Shown piece after piece: positions 27,131-35,270 of a stretch of DNA of 64,000 bases; position 1 is the stretch's first letter, and every line of letters starts with the position of its first letter. Under the pieces are notes generated by a model, which saw only the letters and a list, made by a program, of their open reading frames with translations, did not search any database and was not told where the DNA came from. Origin of the DNA: Blautia sp. (GTDB lineage Bacteria; Bacillota; Clostridia; Lachnospirales; Lachnospiraceae). The stretch lies in NCBI GenBank assembly GCA_022769545.1, contig JALEJS010000038.1, positions 1 through 64,000 on the forward strand. Reading direction: 5' to 3'. The translations under genes were made by a program, and so were the position numbers.

Positions 27131-28591
27131 TCATATTAGTACGTTGATCCGGTTCAGATCGGGATCTTCGGAACCGGTCATGCTGCAGCCCTTGCTTTTG
27201 GCATACTGAATGTGCTCCAGGATTTGGACGGTAATCCGTTCGCCGGGAGCCAGAATCGGGATGCCTGGCGGGTAGCACATAACAAATTCACTGCATACCC
27301 GTCCCTGGCTTTCTTTCAGAGGCAGACTCACCTTTTCGGCATAAAAGGCATCCTGCGGACTGGTGACGACTTCGGGATCGATGTATTCCTGACTCAGAAG
27401 GCCGGTACCGTCTTTCTGATAGCGTCGGCGGATTTCTGCCAGGGCACTGACCAGACGCTCCAGCTCCTGGGGGCGGTCTCCCATGGAAAGATAGGCCAGA
27501 ACATTTCCGATGTCTCCGAATTCGATCTGAATATCGTACTCGTCCCGAAGGATATCGTAAACCTCGATGCCGGCAAGGCCGATGTCCAGCGTGTGGACAC
27601 TCAGCTTTGTGGTGTCGAAATCGAATACTGAGTTGCCGTTCATAAGCTCACGTCCGAAGGCGTAGTAGCCGCCTACGGCGTTGATTTCCTGGCGGGCGTA
27701 TTCTGCCATGTCGGCAACCTGATGAAATACTTCGCGGCCTCGTAAGGCGAGATTACGCCGGCTGATATCCAGACTGGACATCAGAAGATAACTGCCGGAG
27801 GTGGTCTGGGTCAGATTGATGATCTGCCGGACATATCCGGCATGGACATTTGGTCCAACCAGCAGAAGACTGGACTGGGTCAGACTTCCCCCGCTTTTGT
27901 GCATGGAAACAGAGGCCATGTCTGCGCCGGCTTCCATTGCGGACACAGGAAGGCGCGTACCGAAATAAAAATGGGTGCCGTGGGCCTCATCCACCAGGCA
28001 GAGCATACCGGCATCGTGCGCCATTTTTACGATTGCCCGCAGATCACTGCAGATGCCGTAGTAGGTCGGGTTGTTTACCAGGACAGCTACGGCATTCGGA
28101 TGCTCGGCGATGGCTTTTGCTACCTGCTCCCGGCGCATTCCCAGGGAAATGCCAAGCCGTTGGTCCACTTCCGGATTCACATATACCGGAACCGCGCCGC
28201 ACAGAACCAGAGCGTTGATGACGCTTTTATGAACATTTCTGGGAAGAATGATCTCGTCCCCGCGTTTACAGGCAGTCAGTACCATACTTTGTACCGAACT
28301 GGTGGTACCGCCGACCATCAGGAATGCGTGGGCGGCGCCGAATGCATCTGCAGCCAGCTCTTCTGCCTCATGTATGACAGAAACCGGATGACAGAGATTA
28401 TCCAGAGGTTTCATACTGTTTACATCTACACCCACACATTGCTGACCCAGAAAAGCGGTCAGCTCAGGATTGCCTCGCCCGCGCTTGTGGCCCGGTACAT
28501 CAAAAGGAACAACCCTCATTTTTCGAAATGTTTCCAGAGCCTCATAAATGGGTGCACGGCTCTGATCCAGACGAGTTCGAATGATTTTCAA
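27131..28591 (-). CDS. speA: Arg/Lys/Orn decarboxylase, probably biosynthetic arginine decarboxylase
   Basis: 486-residue PLP enzyme of the fold-I Orn/Lys/Arg decarboxylase family. The PLP Lys is in SVSMHKSGGSLTQSS near 225, with DEAHGTHFYFGTRLP before it. The protein is shorter than inducible E. coli decarboxylases because it lacks the wing domain, as in YaaO/SpeA-type Gram-positive enzymes. With speB downstream, arginine to agmatine is the likely reaction; lysine decarboxylation is the alternative. The start is TTG at 28591 with CGGGAGGGAAAAACA upstream. It heads the polyamine operon and is preceded by an unusually long structured leader. Confidence 0.87.
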   Translation of the reverse strand: MKIIRTRLDQSRAPIYEALETFRKMRVVPFDVPGHKRGRGNPELTAFLGQQCVGVDVNSMKPLDNLCHPVSVIHEAEELAADAFGAAHAFLMVGGTTSSVQSMVLTACKRGDEIILPRNVHKSVINALVLCGAVPVYVNPEVDQRLGISLGMRREQVAKAIAEHPNAVAVLVNNPTYYGICSDLRAIVKMAHDAGMLCLVDEAHGTHFYFGTRLPVSAMEAGADMASVSMHKSGGSLTQSSLLLVGPNVHAGYVRQIINLTQTTSGSYLLMSSLDISRRNLALRGREVFHQVADMAEYARQEINAVGGYYAFGRELMNGNSVFDFDTTKLSVHTLDIGLAGIEVYDILRDEYDIQIEFGDIGNVLAYLSMGDRPQELERLVSALAEIRRRYQKDGTGLLSQEYIDPEVVTSPQDAFYAEKVSLPLKESQGRVCSEFVMCYPPGIPILAPGERITVQILEHIQYAKSKGCSMTGSEDPDLNRINVLI

Positions 28592-29140
28592 TGTTTTTCC
28601 CTCCCGCGGGCTGCTTCATAACGAAACGGAAATGCCTGCTTGCTCATACGGGTCAGCCCGTCCAATATCCATGTGTCTGCGCATGCAGGCATGCTTCGTC
28701 ACATGGCTGCTGTCCGGGACTTTTATAATAAAAAAACGCAGGCTGCGCGATATGCGCAACTTGCGTCTGTAATCCGGGTCAGATTCCGTTTCCACGTCTG
28801 GTACCGGGGGATCCGATGAAAAAAGGATCGCCGGAAAAGCAGCCGGAAATGCTGCGGGAAACAGAGAATACAGGTATGATTCAGATGGACGGAATGATTA
28901 GAGTCTATATAGCAATTACACTTTTACTACTCTTATTGACCGTTTCACAAGTCTGCGCATGGCGCATTTCGGTTATGAAGTAACCAACTTATAAAATTTG
29001 AGCTTTTAACTCAATCAATAAGGCTGCACAGTGGCCGCCAATCGGCAGTGGACCCGGCTGTCCGTATGGCCTGAACTCCCGGATGGAGTGGTCCAGAACA
29101 ATTGCTTTGAAAAGACTCCCAATAATATCCTTCCAAAATC
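28592..29140 (-). ncRNA. Structured 5' leader of the polyamine operon, with internal terminator
   Basis: From the predicted start near 29140 to the speA TTG is about 550 untranslated bases. Visible structure in transcript order: a multi-stem domain where GGACC...GGGTCC encloses ACTCC-ATCC-GGGAGT and GGCC...; GGTTACTTCATAACC; the terminator at 28766-28736; then between terminator and speA the stem CCATGTG/CACATGG enclosing GCATGC/GCATGC, and ACGGG-CTGA-CCCGT. No T-box (GGGTGGTACCGCG type), SAM, lysine, cobalamin, THF or guanidine riboswitch consensus was recognised. It could be an attenuated leader sensing a polyamine-pathway metabolite or a separate small RNA of about 400 nt. Confidence 0.5.
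28729..28768 (-). terminator. Intrinsic terminator inside the speA leader
   Basis: On the minus strand ACGCA (28766-28762) pairs with TGCGT (28740-28736) and inner TGCGC/GCGCA extends the stem, with one wobble and one mismatch. It is followed by seven T. It stands about 140 bases before the speA start and about 375 bases after the predicted promoter, so it is placed for attenuation. Confidence 0.75.
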
Positions 29141-29146
29141 AAACAA

Positions 29147-29175
29147 ATTTTAGCATGGTAAAGTGGTTTTGTCAA
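29147..29175 (-). promoter_or_regulatory. Strong predicted promoter for the speA leader
   Basis: TTGACA (29175-29170), a 17-base spacer and TAAAAT (29152-29147), with an extended TG motif (TGCTAAAAT). The 16-base stretch TTTACCATGCTAAAAT is identical at the promoter near 47434-47449. Confidence 0.75.
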
Positions 29176-29299
29176 GCCATCTGCCCATATCTGTTATAAA
29201 TCAAAGTTCTTATGGAAGGTTGCTGTGGCATACGGATCAATGGTATAATCAGAACTGGGTGGACAGAAGCATGATATACAATAATTTTAAATAAAACAC

Positions 29300-29330
29300 T
29301 TGACCTTCCCCCTTGTGGAAGCTGTACGGT
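29300..29330 (+). promoter_or_regulatory. MerR-type promoter/operator with 19-base spacer
   Basis: TTGACC (29300-29305) and TACGGT (29325-29330) are 19 bases apart, the stretched spacing typical of MerR-activated promoters. The spacer holds CTTCC-CCCTTGT-GGAAG, an inverted repeat that would be the dimer site. The MerR gene itself follows, so autoregulation is likely. Confidence 0.65.
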
Positions 29331-29364
29331 AGGGTCAGGACACAGGAAACAAGAGGTGAAAACA

Positions 29365-30006
29365 TTGAAGATCAAACAGGTAGAAGAGCTGGTGGGAATT
29401 ACGAAGAAGAATATCCGTTTTTATGAAGACCAAGGGCTTCTTCAGGTGCAGCGGGCAGAAAACGGATATCGGGAGTATTGTTTGGAGGATGTCAAACGCC
29501 TGCAGGAAATCAAGCTCCTTCGAAAGCTGTCGGTTCCCATTGAAGAGATGAAACTGGTCTTTGCGGGAAAGTGCAGTCTGCCGGATTGTCTCGACCGTCA
29601 GGCAGAATTTTTGGAATGTCAGAAAAAAGATCTGGAGTCCATGCGAAGCTTTTGCCTGCAGATGCTTGCAGAACGGATTTCAATGGAGTCACTGAATGCG
29701 GAACAGTGTCTGGAACAAATGGAACAGCTGGAAAGAGAGGGCGTGAATTTTATGGATGTGAGGAAACAGGACACGCGCAGGAAAAAACTGGCAGGTGCCG
29801 TCATGGGGGCAATCGCTATGGTGATTCTGATGGCTGTGCTGATCGGAATCATGGTCTGGGGATATTCGGAGGACCCCATTCCCATCGGAATTCTGTTATT
29901 TCTGATCGGGATTCCGGTTGCGGTGGTAATCGGAGCAATCGCGGCACTGGTGGGCAGAGTCAGGGAAATTGAAGGAGGAGAAGAGGATGAAGCTGCTAAG
30001 TATTGA
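29365..30006 (+). CDS. MerR-family regulator with two C-terminal TM segments
   Basis: 213 residues. The winged HTH is clear: IKQVEELVGITKKNIRFYEDQGLL, ENGYREY, DVKRLQEIKLLRKLSVPIEEM. A coiled region follows (about 70-125). Two hydrophobic stretches at about 149-167 (AIAMVILMAVLIGIMVW) and 172-197 (PIGILLFLIGIPVAVVIGAI) should anchor it in the membrane, unusual for a MerR protein. CSLPDCLDRQ and QCLEQM hold cysteines but no clear metal loop. TTG 29365 sits 8 bases after AAGAGG; GTG 29356 overlaps that site. The next gene overlaps its 3' end, suggesting a functional pair. Confidence 0.75.
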   Translation: MKIKQVEELVGITKKNIRFYEDQGLLQVQRAENGYREYCLEDVKRLQEIKLLRKLSVPIEEMKLVFAGKCSLPDCLDRQAEFLECQKKDLESMRSFCLQMLAERISMESLNAEQCLEQMEQLEREGVNFMDVRKQDTRRKKLAGAVMGAIAMVILMAVLIGIMVWGYSEDPIPIGILLFLIGIPVAVVIGAIAALVGRVREIEGGEEDEAAKY

Positions 30007-30304
30007 ATATATACCGGGAATAGAAGATATTGAAGCGTTGGGTATGGTAAAAGGGACTGTCGTTCACAGCAAAAATATCGGAAGAGATTTTATGGCGGGC
30101 ATGAAGACGCTGGTTGGCGGAGAAATCGTAGGGTATACGGAGATGCTCAATGAAGCCCGTCAGATTGCGGTGAAACGAATGGTTGACGAAGCCAAAGAAC
30201 TGGGCGCGGATGCGGTCATTGGTGTGAAATATGGCTCTTCCCAGGTTATGGCCGGGGCTGCGGAGGTAATCGCATACGGAACTGCCGTGAAATATCTCCG
30301 CTGA
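29987..30304 (+). CDS. YbjQ/UPF0145-family protein
   Basis: 105 residues matching the heavy-metal-binding/UPF0145 fold: EALGMVKGTVVHSKNIGRDFMAGMKTLVGGEIVGYTEM, then ARQIAVKRMVDEAKELGADAVIGVKYGSS. Members form ring-shaped oligomers and have no settled function. The ATG follows GGAGGAGAAGAGG and lies 20 bases inside the end of the MerR gene, so translation is coupled. The pairing with a membrane-tethered MerR suggests it responds to, or modifies, an envelope signal; that is inference. Confidence 0.8.
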   Translation: MKLLSIEYIPGIEDIEALGMVKGTVVHSKNIGRDFMAGMKTLVGGEIVGYTEMLNEARQIAVKRMVDEAKELGADAVIGVKYGSSQVMAGAAEVIAYGTAVKYLR

Positions 30305-30446
30305 AAAGATATTTCGGTATTTCGTATATGCCGGATTGTCTCTGTTTTTATGGAAATATACTTGTCATACGCTGTTTTTCTGGATTATAATACCAATATG
30401 ATTCTATTTGCAGACTGCAGACGGTTTACATGGGGGAAGAGAGCGT

Positions 30447-30878
30447 ATGAAGTGGAAAGACAGAGTCGTAGAGGAATTAAGTGAGCAGAACATGTTTCAA
30501 AGCAGCGCACACAGATCCAGATTCAAGGAACTTCTGGACTGCTATGTGACAGCTCCGTTTTTTACCAGGGGACTTTGCAAGTGTATGTACCTGTCCTGCT
30601 GGGATGAAGAGCATTTTATTATCATGCTGGATATGCTGAATAAGCTGAAACTGTCGGAAAACATGGATCTGCAGGATATGAATGAAAACGGGGAGCTGAT
30701 GGCGGAAGAGGCGGCAGACAGCTATGATAATTATGTGATGCGCCTGTCCTGTGCGCTGTTGATGGGGGAACCCTTTGATGTGGAAGCACTCCCGCAGGAT
30801 ATGGATCCGCAGGGACGTTTCCTGATTCAGGAGGCGCTGAAGGCCTCGGAAATTATTGATTCCGTACCGGATAAGTGA
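30447..30878 (+). CDS. Conserved hypothetical protein, 143 residues
   Basis: Not recognised. A soluble, mostly helical acidic protein: MKWKDRVVEELSEQNMFQSS, a segment with five cysteines in the first 60 residues (DCYVTAPFF...LCKCMYLSCWDEEHF), and an acidic Asp/Glu/Asn C-terminal half. No signal peptide or TM helix. ATG 30447 follows GGGGGAAGAGAGCGT. It stands alone between the YbjQ-like gene and a strong hairpin terminator, and the clean frame plus ribosome binding site support it as real. Confidence 0.6.
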   Translation: MKWKDRVVEELSEQNMFQSSAHRSRFKELLDCYVTAPFFTRGLCKCMYLSCWDEEHFIIMLDMLNKLKLSENMDLQDMNENGELMAEEAADSYDNYVMRLSCALLMGEPFDVEALPQDMDPQGRFLIQEALKASEIIDSVPDK

Positions 30879-30886
30879 GTTGGTAA

Positions 30887-30938
30887 GGGAGCGAAACAGA
30901 CATAGCTGGATTTTGGGTCATGTCTGCATCGCTCCCAC
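30887..30938. terminator. Long hairpin terminator between convergent genes
   Basis: GGGAGCGA...ACAGACAT pairs with ATGTCTG...TCGCTCCC across a short loop, giving a stem of about 15 pairs. The plus-side tail is only moderately T-rich. It separates the 143-residue gene from the convergent TetR gene. Confidence 0.65.
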
Positions 30939-30980
30939 TTCTGCTTCTTTATTGAAATAAAAAAGGACTTCGCTTTGCTT

Positions 30981-31595
30981 TTAATCGGCAGGTGTCTGCA
31001 GGTCTGATCTGTGCAGCTGGAAATCGGACAGAAAGATGGGGAGCAGTCGCTGGGAGTAGCTTCGCAGAGAGTACTCTCCGCCGGAAATACACCAGTCATA
31101 CATAAAAGCGCGTTCACAGATGGCATAGGCCTTGACAATTTCGCTTACGGACAGATCGCTGCGCAGCTCGTTCTTCTGCTGGCCTTCCAGTATGATGCGG
31201 CTCAGCAGACGATAGTACAGTCGGTTGCGGTCCAGAAGGGATTTTTCGTCCCTGGTGATCAGCTGGGACGACAGAAGGCGTGCAAGAAGGTCAATGGAGA
31301 TGCTGTTTTCAATCATGGAAAACAGTTCATTATTCAGGTAGAGCAGTTTCTGATAGCTGCTCATTTTTTCGTCCATGGTGGGGATCAGCTCTTCGTATTT
31401 TTCATCAAACAGGTAAGCCAGGGTGTTCAGAAGGGCATCCTTGCCTTTGAAATAATGATAAAAGGATCCCTTGGAAGTGCCGGAAGCGGCGATGATCTCA
31501 TCTACGGTTGTGTTTTCATAGCCCTGGTCGTAAAAGAGCTGCCATGCGGCAGCGATTATTTTTCCTTTTGTCTGTCTGGTCTGATTTTTTCTCAT
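30981..31595 (-). CDS. TetR/AcrR-family transcriptional regulator
   Basis: 204 residues. The N-terminal HTH is typical: GKIIAAAWQLFYDQGYENTTVDEIIAASGTSKGSFYHYFKGKDALL. The C-terminal ligand domain (about 65-190) is divergent, so the ligand is unknown. The start at 31595 follows AGGAAAGGAGTTTCC. It is divergent from selD with about 190 bases between. No exporter gene is adjacent, so its regulon is not evident. Confidence 0.83.
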   Translation of the reverse strand: MRKNQTRQTKGKIIAAAWQLFYDQGYENTTVDEIIAASGTSKGSFYHYFKGKDALLNTLAYLFDEKYEELIPTMDEKMSSYQKLLYLNNELFSMIENSISIDLLARLLSSQLITRDEKSLLDRNRLYYRLLSRIILEGQQKNELRSDLSVSEIVKAYAICERAFMYDWCISGGEYSLRSYSQRLLPIFLSDFQLHRSDLQTPAD

Positions 31596-31788
31596 GGAAA
31601 CTCCTTTCCTGCGTGGAAAGACGCTGTGATGCATACTTCTGGAAACAGTATACCAGAGAAAACCACGATCTGCAAACTTCACAAAACATTTTTCAGATGT
31701 TGTGATAGCGGGTTTACGGATGAAAAGATATCAGTTACAATAGGAAAAACAAGTTTTCAGAAAAAATATGGAATGGATGGAGATAAAA

Positions 31789-32826
31789 ATGAGAGATGAG
31801 ATAAAACTGACAAAGCTGGCAGCCTGTGCCGGCTGCGGCGCCAAGGTGGGGGCAGGAACACTTTCACAGCTTCTGGAAGGGCTGCCCACGCATTATGATG
31901 AACGGCTGATCGTGGGGTATGATAAAAGTGATGATGCGTCGGTATATGTGCTTGATGAACAGACAGCACTGGTACAGACCATTGATTTTTTCCCGCCAAT
32001 CGTGGATGATCCTTTTTTATTTGGTCAGATCGCAGCAGCAAATGCGCTGAGTGATGTGTATGCGATGGGAGGAGAGCCCCGACTGGCCATGAATGTTATG
32101 TGCGTGTCAAATAAGATGCCCCGTGAGGCAGTACATGAAATATTACGGGGAGGCTATGAGAAGGCATATGAAGCCGGAGTGATCATAACGGGGGGACACA
32201 CCATTGAGGATCCGGAACCAAAGTACGGGCTTTCTGTTACCGGATTCGTACATCCGAGACGTGTGCTGATGAATTCCTCTGCAAAGGCAGGGGATGTACT
32301 GATTCTGACAAAACCGCTGGGAATCGGTATCCTGACCACAGCGGCAAAGGCGGATCTGGCAGAACCGGCACTTCTGCAAAAGCTTTATGCGCAGATGGCA
32401 TTTCTGAATAAGACAGCCCGGGATATCATGGTGGAATACCATGTGCATGGCTGCACGGATGTCACCGGATTTGCATTGCTGGGACATGCCTGTGAGATGG
32501 CAAAGGGAAGTGAACTTACGATACATATTGATACGGCCAATGTTCCTTATCATAAAGAGGCATTTGAGATGGCCCGCATGGGAATGATTCCGGCAGGTGC
32601 CTATCGTAACCGGGAATTTGCAGAAAAATATGTGCAGGTAAAAGGGGAGATTCCGCTTGCACTTCAGGATATTCTCTATGACCCGCAGACTTCCGGGGGA
32701 CTTCTGATGGCCGTGCCGGAGGAAGAGGCCCCGGGGCTTCTGGATGATCTCAGACAGGCAATTCCCTGTGCGGAGGCAGTGGGCTATGTGACAGAAAAGG
32801 AAGACGCATATCTTGTATTGGAGTGA
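31789..32826 (+). CDS. selD: Selenide, water dikinase (Cys form)
   Basis: 345 residues. The active-site loop AACAGCGAKVGAG gives Cys16 and Lys19, equivalent to Cys17 and Lys20 of E. coli SelD; Cys replaces the Sec found in many Clostridia. DDASVY, TIDFFPPIVDDPFLFGQIAAANALSDVYAMG, GGHTIEDPEPKYGLSVTG and DPQTSGGLL are family motifs. It makes selenophosphate from selenide and ATP for selenocysteine, tRNA selenouridine or labile-selenium hydroxylases. No selA, selB or selU is in the window. ATG 31789 was chosen over 31768, which lacks a ribosome binding site. The next gene starts 13 bases later. Confidence 0.88.
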   Translation: MRDEIKLTKLAACAGCGAKVGAGTLSQLLEGLPTHYDERLIVGYDKSDDASVYVLDEQTALVQTIDFFPPIVDDPFLFGQIAAANALSDVYAMGGEPRLAMNVMCVSNKMPREAVHEILRGGYEKAYEAGVIITGGHTIEDPEPKYGLSVTGFVHPRRVLMNSSAKAGDVLILTKPLGIGILTTAAKADLAEPALLQKLYAQMAFLNKTARDIMVEYHVHGCTDVTGFALLGHACEMAKGSELTIHIDTANVPYHKEAFEMARMGMIPAGAYRNREFAEKYVQVKGEIPLALQDILYDPQTSGGLLMAVPEEEAPGLLDDLRQAIPCAEAVGYVTEKEDAYLVLE

Positions 32827-32839
32827 AGGGAGCAGAGAG

Positions 32840-35092
32840 GTGAAAAAAAGAAATATACTTCCAACAGCGGTAGTGATATGTGTGATTATCCTGCTGACAA
32901 CAGGAATTGTGATCGGATACAGATTTCGCCCGCAGCGGGAAACCGGCATGGCGGCTTCTCATGTACTGCGAAATTCCTACAATGGTTATGAGGGCAGCTG
33001 GGGAGAGGCAGATGACTGGAATGCAGGCGGGCAGGATGGTTCCGAAAGGAACAGCGGATCGGTCAACACACAGGTTTCCCGGGAAGCCAGAGAAAAAATG
33101 ACAGTACTTCGCGGAGACGGGACGGATGTAGTCACCATTATGGTGTACATGTGCGGTTCGGATCTGGAATCAGAGGATGGAATGGCAACCGCGGATCTTC
33201 AGGAAATGATGGCGGCTGATATCAGTGATAATATCAATCTTCTGGTGTATACGGGAGGCTGCAAAAACTGGCAGAACAATGTGATCAGCAGCAGGACCAA
33301 CCAGGTGTTTCAGGTGAAAAACGGAGGTCTGGTTTCACTGATCGGTGATGTGGGAAGCAAGTCCATGACAGATCCGGATACGCTGTCGCAGTATATTCGC
33401 TGGGCAAAGAAAAAATTCCCGGCAGACCGATATGAGCTGATCCTGTGGGATCACGGCGGCGGCTCCGGCAAAGGCTTCGGGTATGATGAAAATTTTGCAG
33501 AGGAAGGGTCCATGACGCTGGAGAAACTTCGAAAAGCGCTGAAGGACGGCGGATGCACGTTTGACTTTGTGGGCTTTGACGCAGGGCTGATGGCCACGCT
33601 TGAGACGGCCTGGATGGTGCAGCCTTATGCGGATTATCTGATCGCATCGGAAGAGACAGAACCGGGAGCAGGCTGGTATTATACGGGATGGCTGAGCCGT
33701 CTTTCCGAAAACCCTTCCATGTCTACCCTGGAAATCGGGAAAAATATTGCAGATGATTATATCAATGTCTGCAGTGCAAAAGCACCGGGACAGTCCTGTA
33801 CCCTCTCGGTGACAGATCTGGGAGAACTGTATGGTACGGTCCCGAAGAAGTTTAAGGCATTTGCGGTTTCTGTCTCGGAAATGATTCGGAACGGAGAATT
33901 CCGTCATGTATCAGAGGCCAGAAACAGAACGAAGGAATTTGCAGAAGAAACCGGAATGGATCAGGTGGATCTGATCCATCTGGCGGAAAACATGGAAACG
34001 ACAGAGGGATGGGAACTGTCCGGTGTGCTGCAAAGTGCTGTAAAATACTGCAGGACATCACAGGGAGTGCGAAATGCGTATGGAATATCTGTTTATTTCC
34101 CGTATGGGCAGCTGTCTTTGGTCAGTGAAATGACAGATCTTTACCGGAAATGTGGATGGTCCGAAGCCTATATCGACTGCATTCAGAGCTTTGCGACGCT
34201 TCAGGCTGCCGGACAGATGGTTGCAGGCGGTGAAACGCAGCAGCAGTCATTGCTGTTTATTTCTCTGCTCACCGACGGAAAGGGTCATTCTTCCTCTGTC
34301 AAAAAAGGTGAGGAGGAAGTATCGCAGCTTCTTGGACAGCTTTCGGAAGGGGAGAACGTGGATTCCCTTGGCCTGAATGATAAAGATTCTGATTTTATTG
34401 ACACAGAGCTGCTGGACGGCAGTCTGGAATATCTGACGGAAAACCAGTTTGATGCGTCGGCGCTTCTGTGGGGTGACAAGAACGGCGAAGAAGTATTAAA
34501 GCTGGAAGAATCCCAGTGGGAACTGATACAGGAAGTGGAACTGAATATTTTTGCTGATGACGGAAACGGTTATCTGGATCTGGGACGTGATCATGTCTAT
34601 CAGCTGGATGAAGAAGGAGACCTGAAAGGCTTTTATGACGGAACCTGGGTGGGACTGGACGGAGAAATTGCAGCCTATTATCTGATTTCTGCGGAAGGAA
34701 ATGATGAAGAATATGAGATTCTTGGCCGTGTTCCGGTGATGCTCAATGAAGAAAAGGCAGATCTGATTCTTTGCTTTTCCAGTGAAAAGCCCGCCGGTCA
34801 GGTGCTGGGAGCATCGATGTGCTACACGCAGGGAGAGACAGACACTGTCCGGAAGGGTCTGCGGCAGCTGAAGGACGGGGATCGTCTGCAGCTTATCTGT
34901 GATTATTATACGTATGATAAAAAGATGCTGACGGATCACGCCCTGGGGAATCCGATTACCGTGCAGGGAGAACTGCAGGTTGAAAATATTTATATGGACA
35001 GCATGAAATATAAGGCGGTTTACCGTCTCACAGACCTCTACAACAATCATTACTGGACGCCGGCGGCAGATACCCGTATAAAGGTGTGGTAG
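32840..35092 (+). CDS. Clostripain-family (C11) peptidase homologue lacking the catalytic Cys
   Basis: 750 residues with an N-terminal TM anchor (about 7-27) and a C11 domain (about 90-400): DVVTIMVYMCGSDLES, ILWDHGGGSGKGFGYDE with catalytic His205, and VGFDAGLMATLETAW. In active members the last motif is DACLM; here the nucleophile position is Gly249 (codon GGG), so peptidase activity is not expected. ASEETEPGAGWYYTGWL and later blocks are intact. The C-terminal 300 residues form an unrecognised acidic region. GTG 32840 lies 13 bases after selD. It may bind substrates or act as a decoy or scaffold at the outer face. Confidence 0.82.
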   Translation: MKKRNILPTAVVICVIILLTTGIVIGYRFRPQRETGMAASHVLRNSYNGYEGSWGEADDWNAGGQDGSERNSGSVNTQVSREAREKMTVLRGDGTDVVTIMVYMCGSDLESEDGMATADLQEMMAADISDNINLLVYTGGCKNWQNNVISSRTNQVFQVKNGGLVSLIGDVGSKSMTDPDTLSQYIRWAKKKFPADRYELILWDHGGGSGKGFGYDENFAEEGSMTLEKLRKALKDGGCTFDFVGFDAGLMATLETAWMVQPYADYLIASEETEPGAGWYYTGWLSRLSENPSMSTLEIGKNIADDYINVCSAKAPGQSCTLSVTDLGELYGTVPKKFKAFAVSVSEMIRNGEFRHVSEARNRTKEFAEETGMDQVDLIHLAENMETTEGWELSGVLQSAVKYCRTSQGVRNAYGISVYFPYGQLSLVSEMTDLYRKCGWSEAYIDCIQSFATLQAAGQMVAGGETQQQSLLFISLLTDGKGHSSSVKKGEEEVSQLLGQLSEGENVDSLGLNDKDSDFIDTELLDGSLEYLTENQFDASALLWGDKNGEEVLKLEESQWELIQEVELNIFADDGNGYLDLGRDHVYQLDEEGDLKGFYDGTWVGLDGEIAAYYLISAEGNDEEYEILGRVPVMLNEEKADLILCFSSEKPAGQVLGASMCYTQGETDTVRKGLRQLKDGDRLQLICDYYTYDKKMLTDHALGNPITVQGELQVENIYMDSMKYKAVYRLTDLYNNHYWTPAADTRIKVW

Positions 35093-35094
35093 AG

Positions 35095-35147
35095 GTTACT
35101 GTTCACACGGCATTATCCCCAAGTTACTGAACGGAGTGAACAGTAAC
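35095..35147. repeat. Dispersed palindrome, copy 2 (expanded)
   Basis: GTTACTGTTCAC (35095-35106) is the exact reverse complement of GTGAACAGTAAC (35136-35147). Between them a second GTTACTG (35123-35129) gives alternative pairing with CAGTAAC. It follows the C11 gene stop by three bases and shares its core with 20206-20234. Confidence 0.75.
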
Positions 35148-35270
35148 TGGTAGAAAAACGGCAGGGAGTCTTTCCGGTGAAAAATATTGACAAATTTTCT
35201 TCCGGTGCTATAATTTTCTTAAAAACATACAATTCCTACATATTAAGTGGGAAATGGCGGGAGGACAGCA

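Noticed and set aside
28592-29140. T-box, SAM, lysine, cobalamin, THF or guanidine riboswitch in the speA leader
   Set aside because: The conserved cores (for example GGGTGGTACCGCG, the B12 box, or the paired ACGR loops) are absent. A GCCACTG match to part of the cobalamin consensus stands alone.
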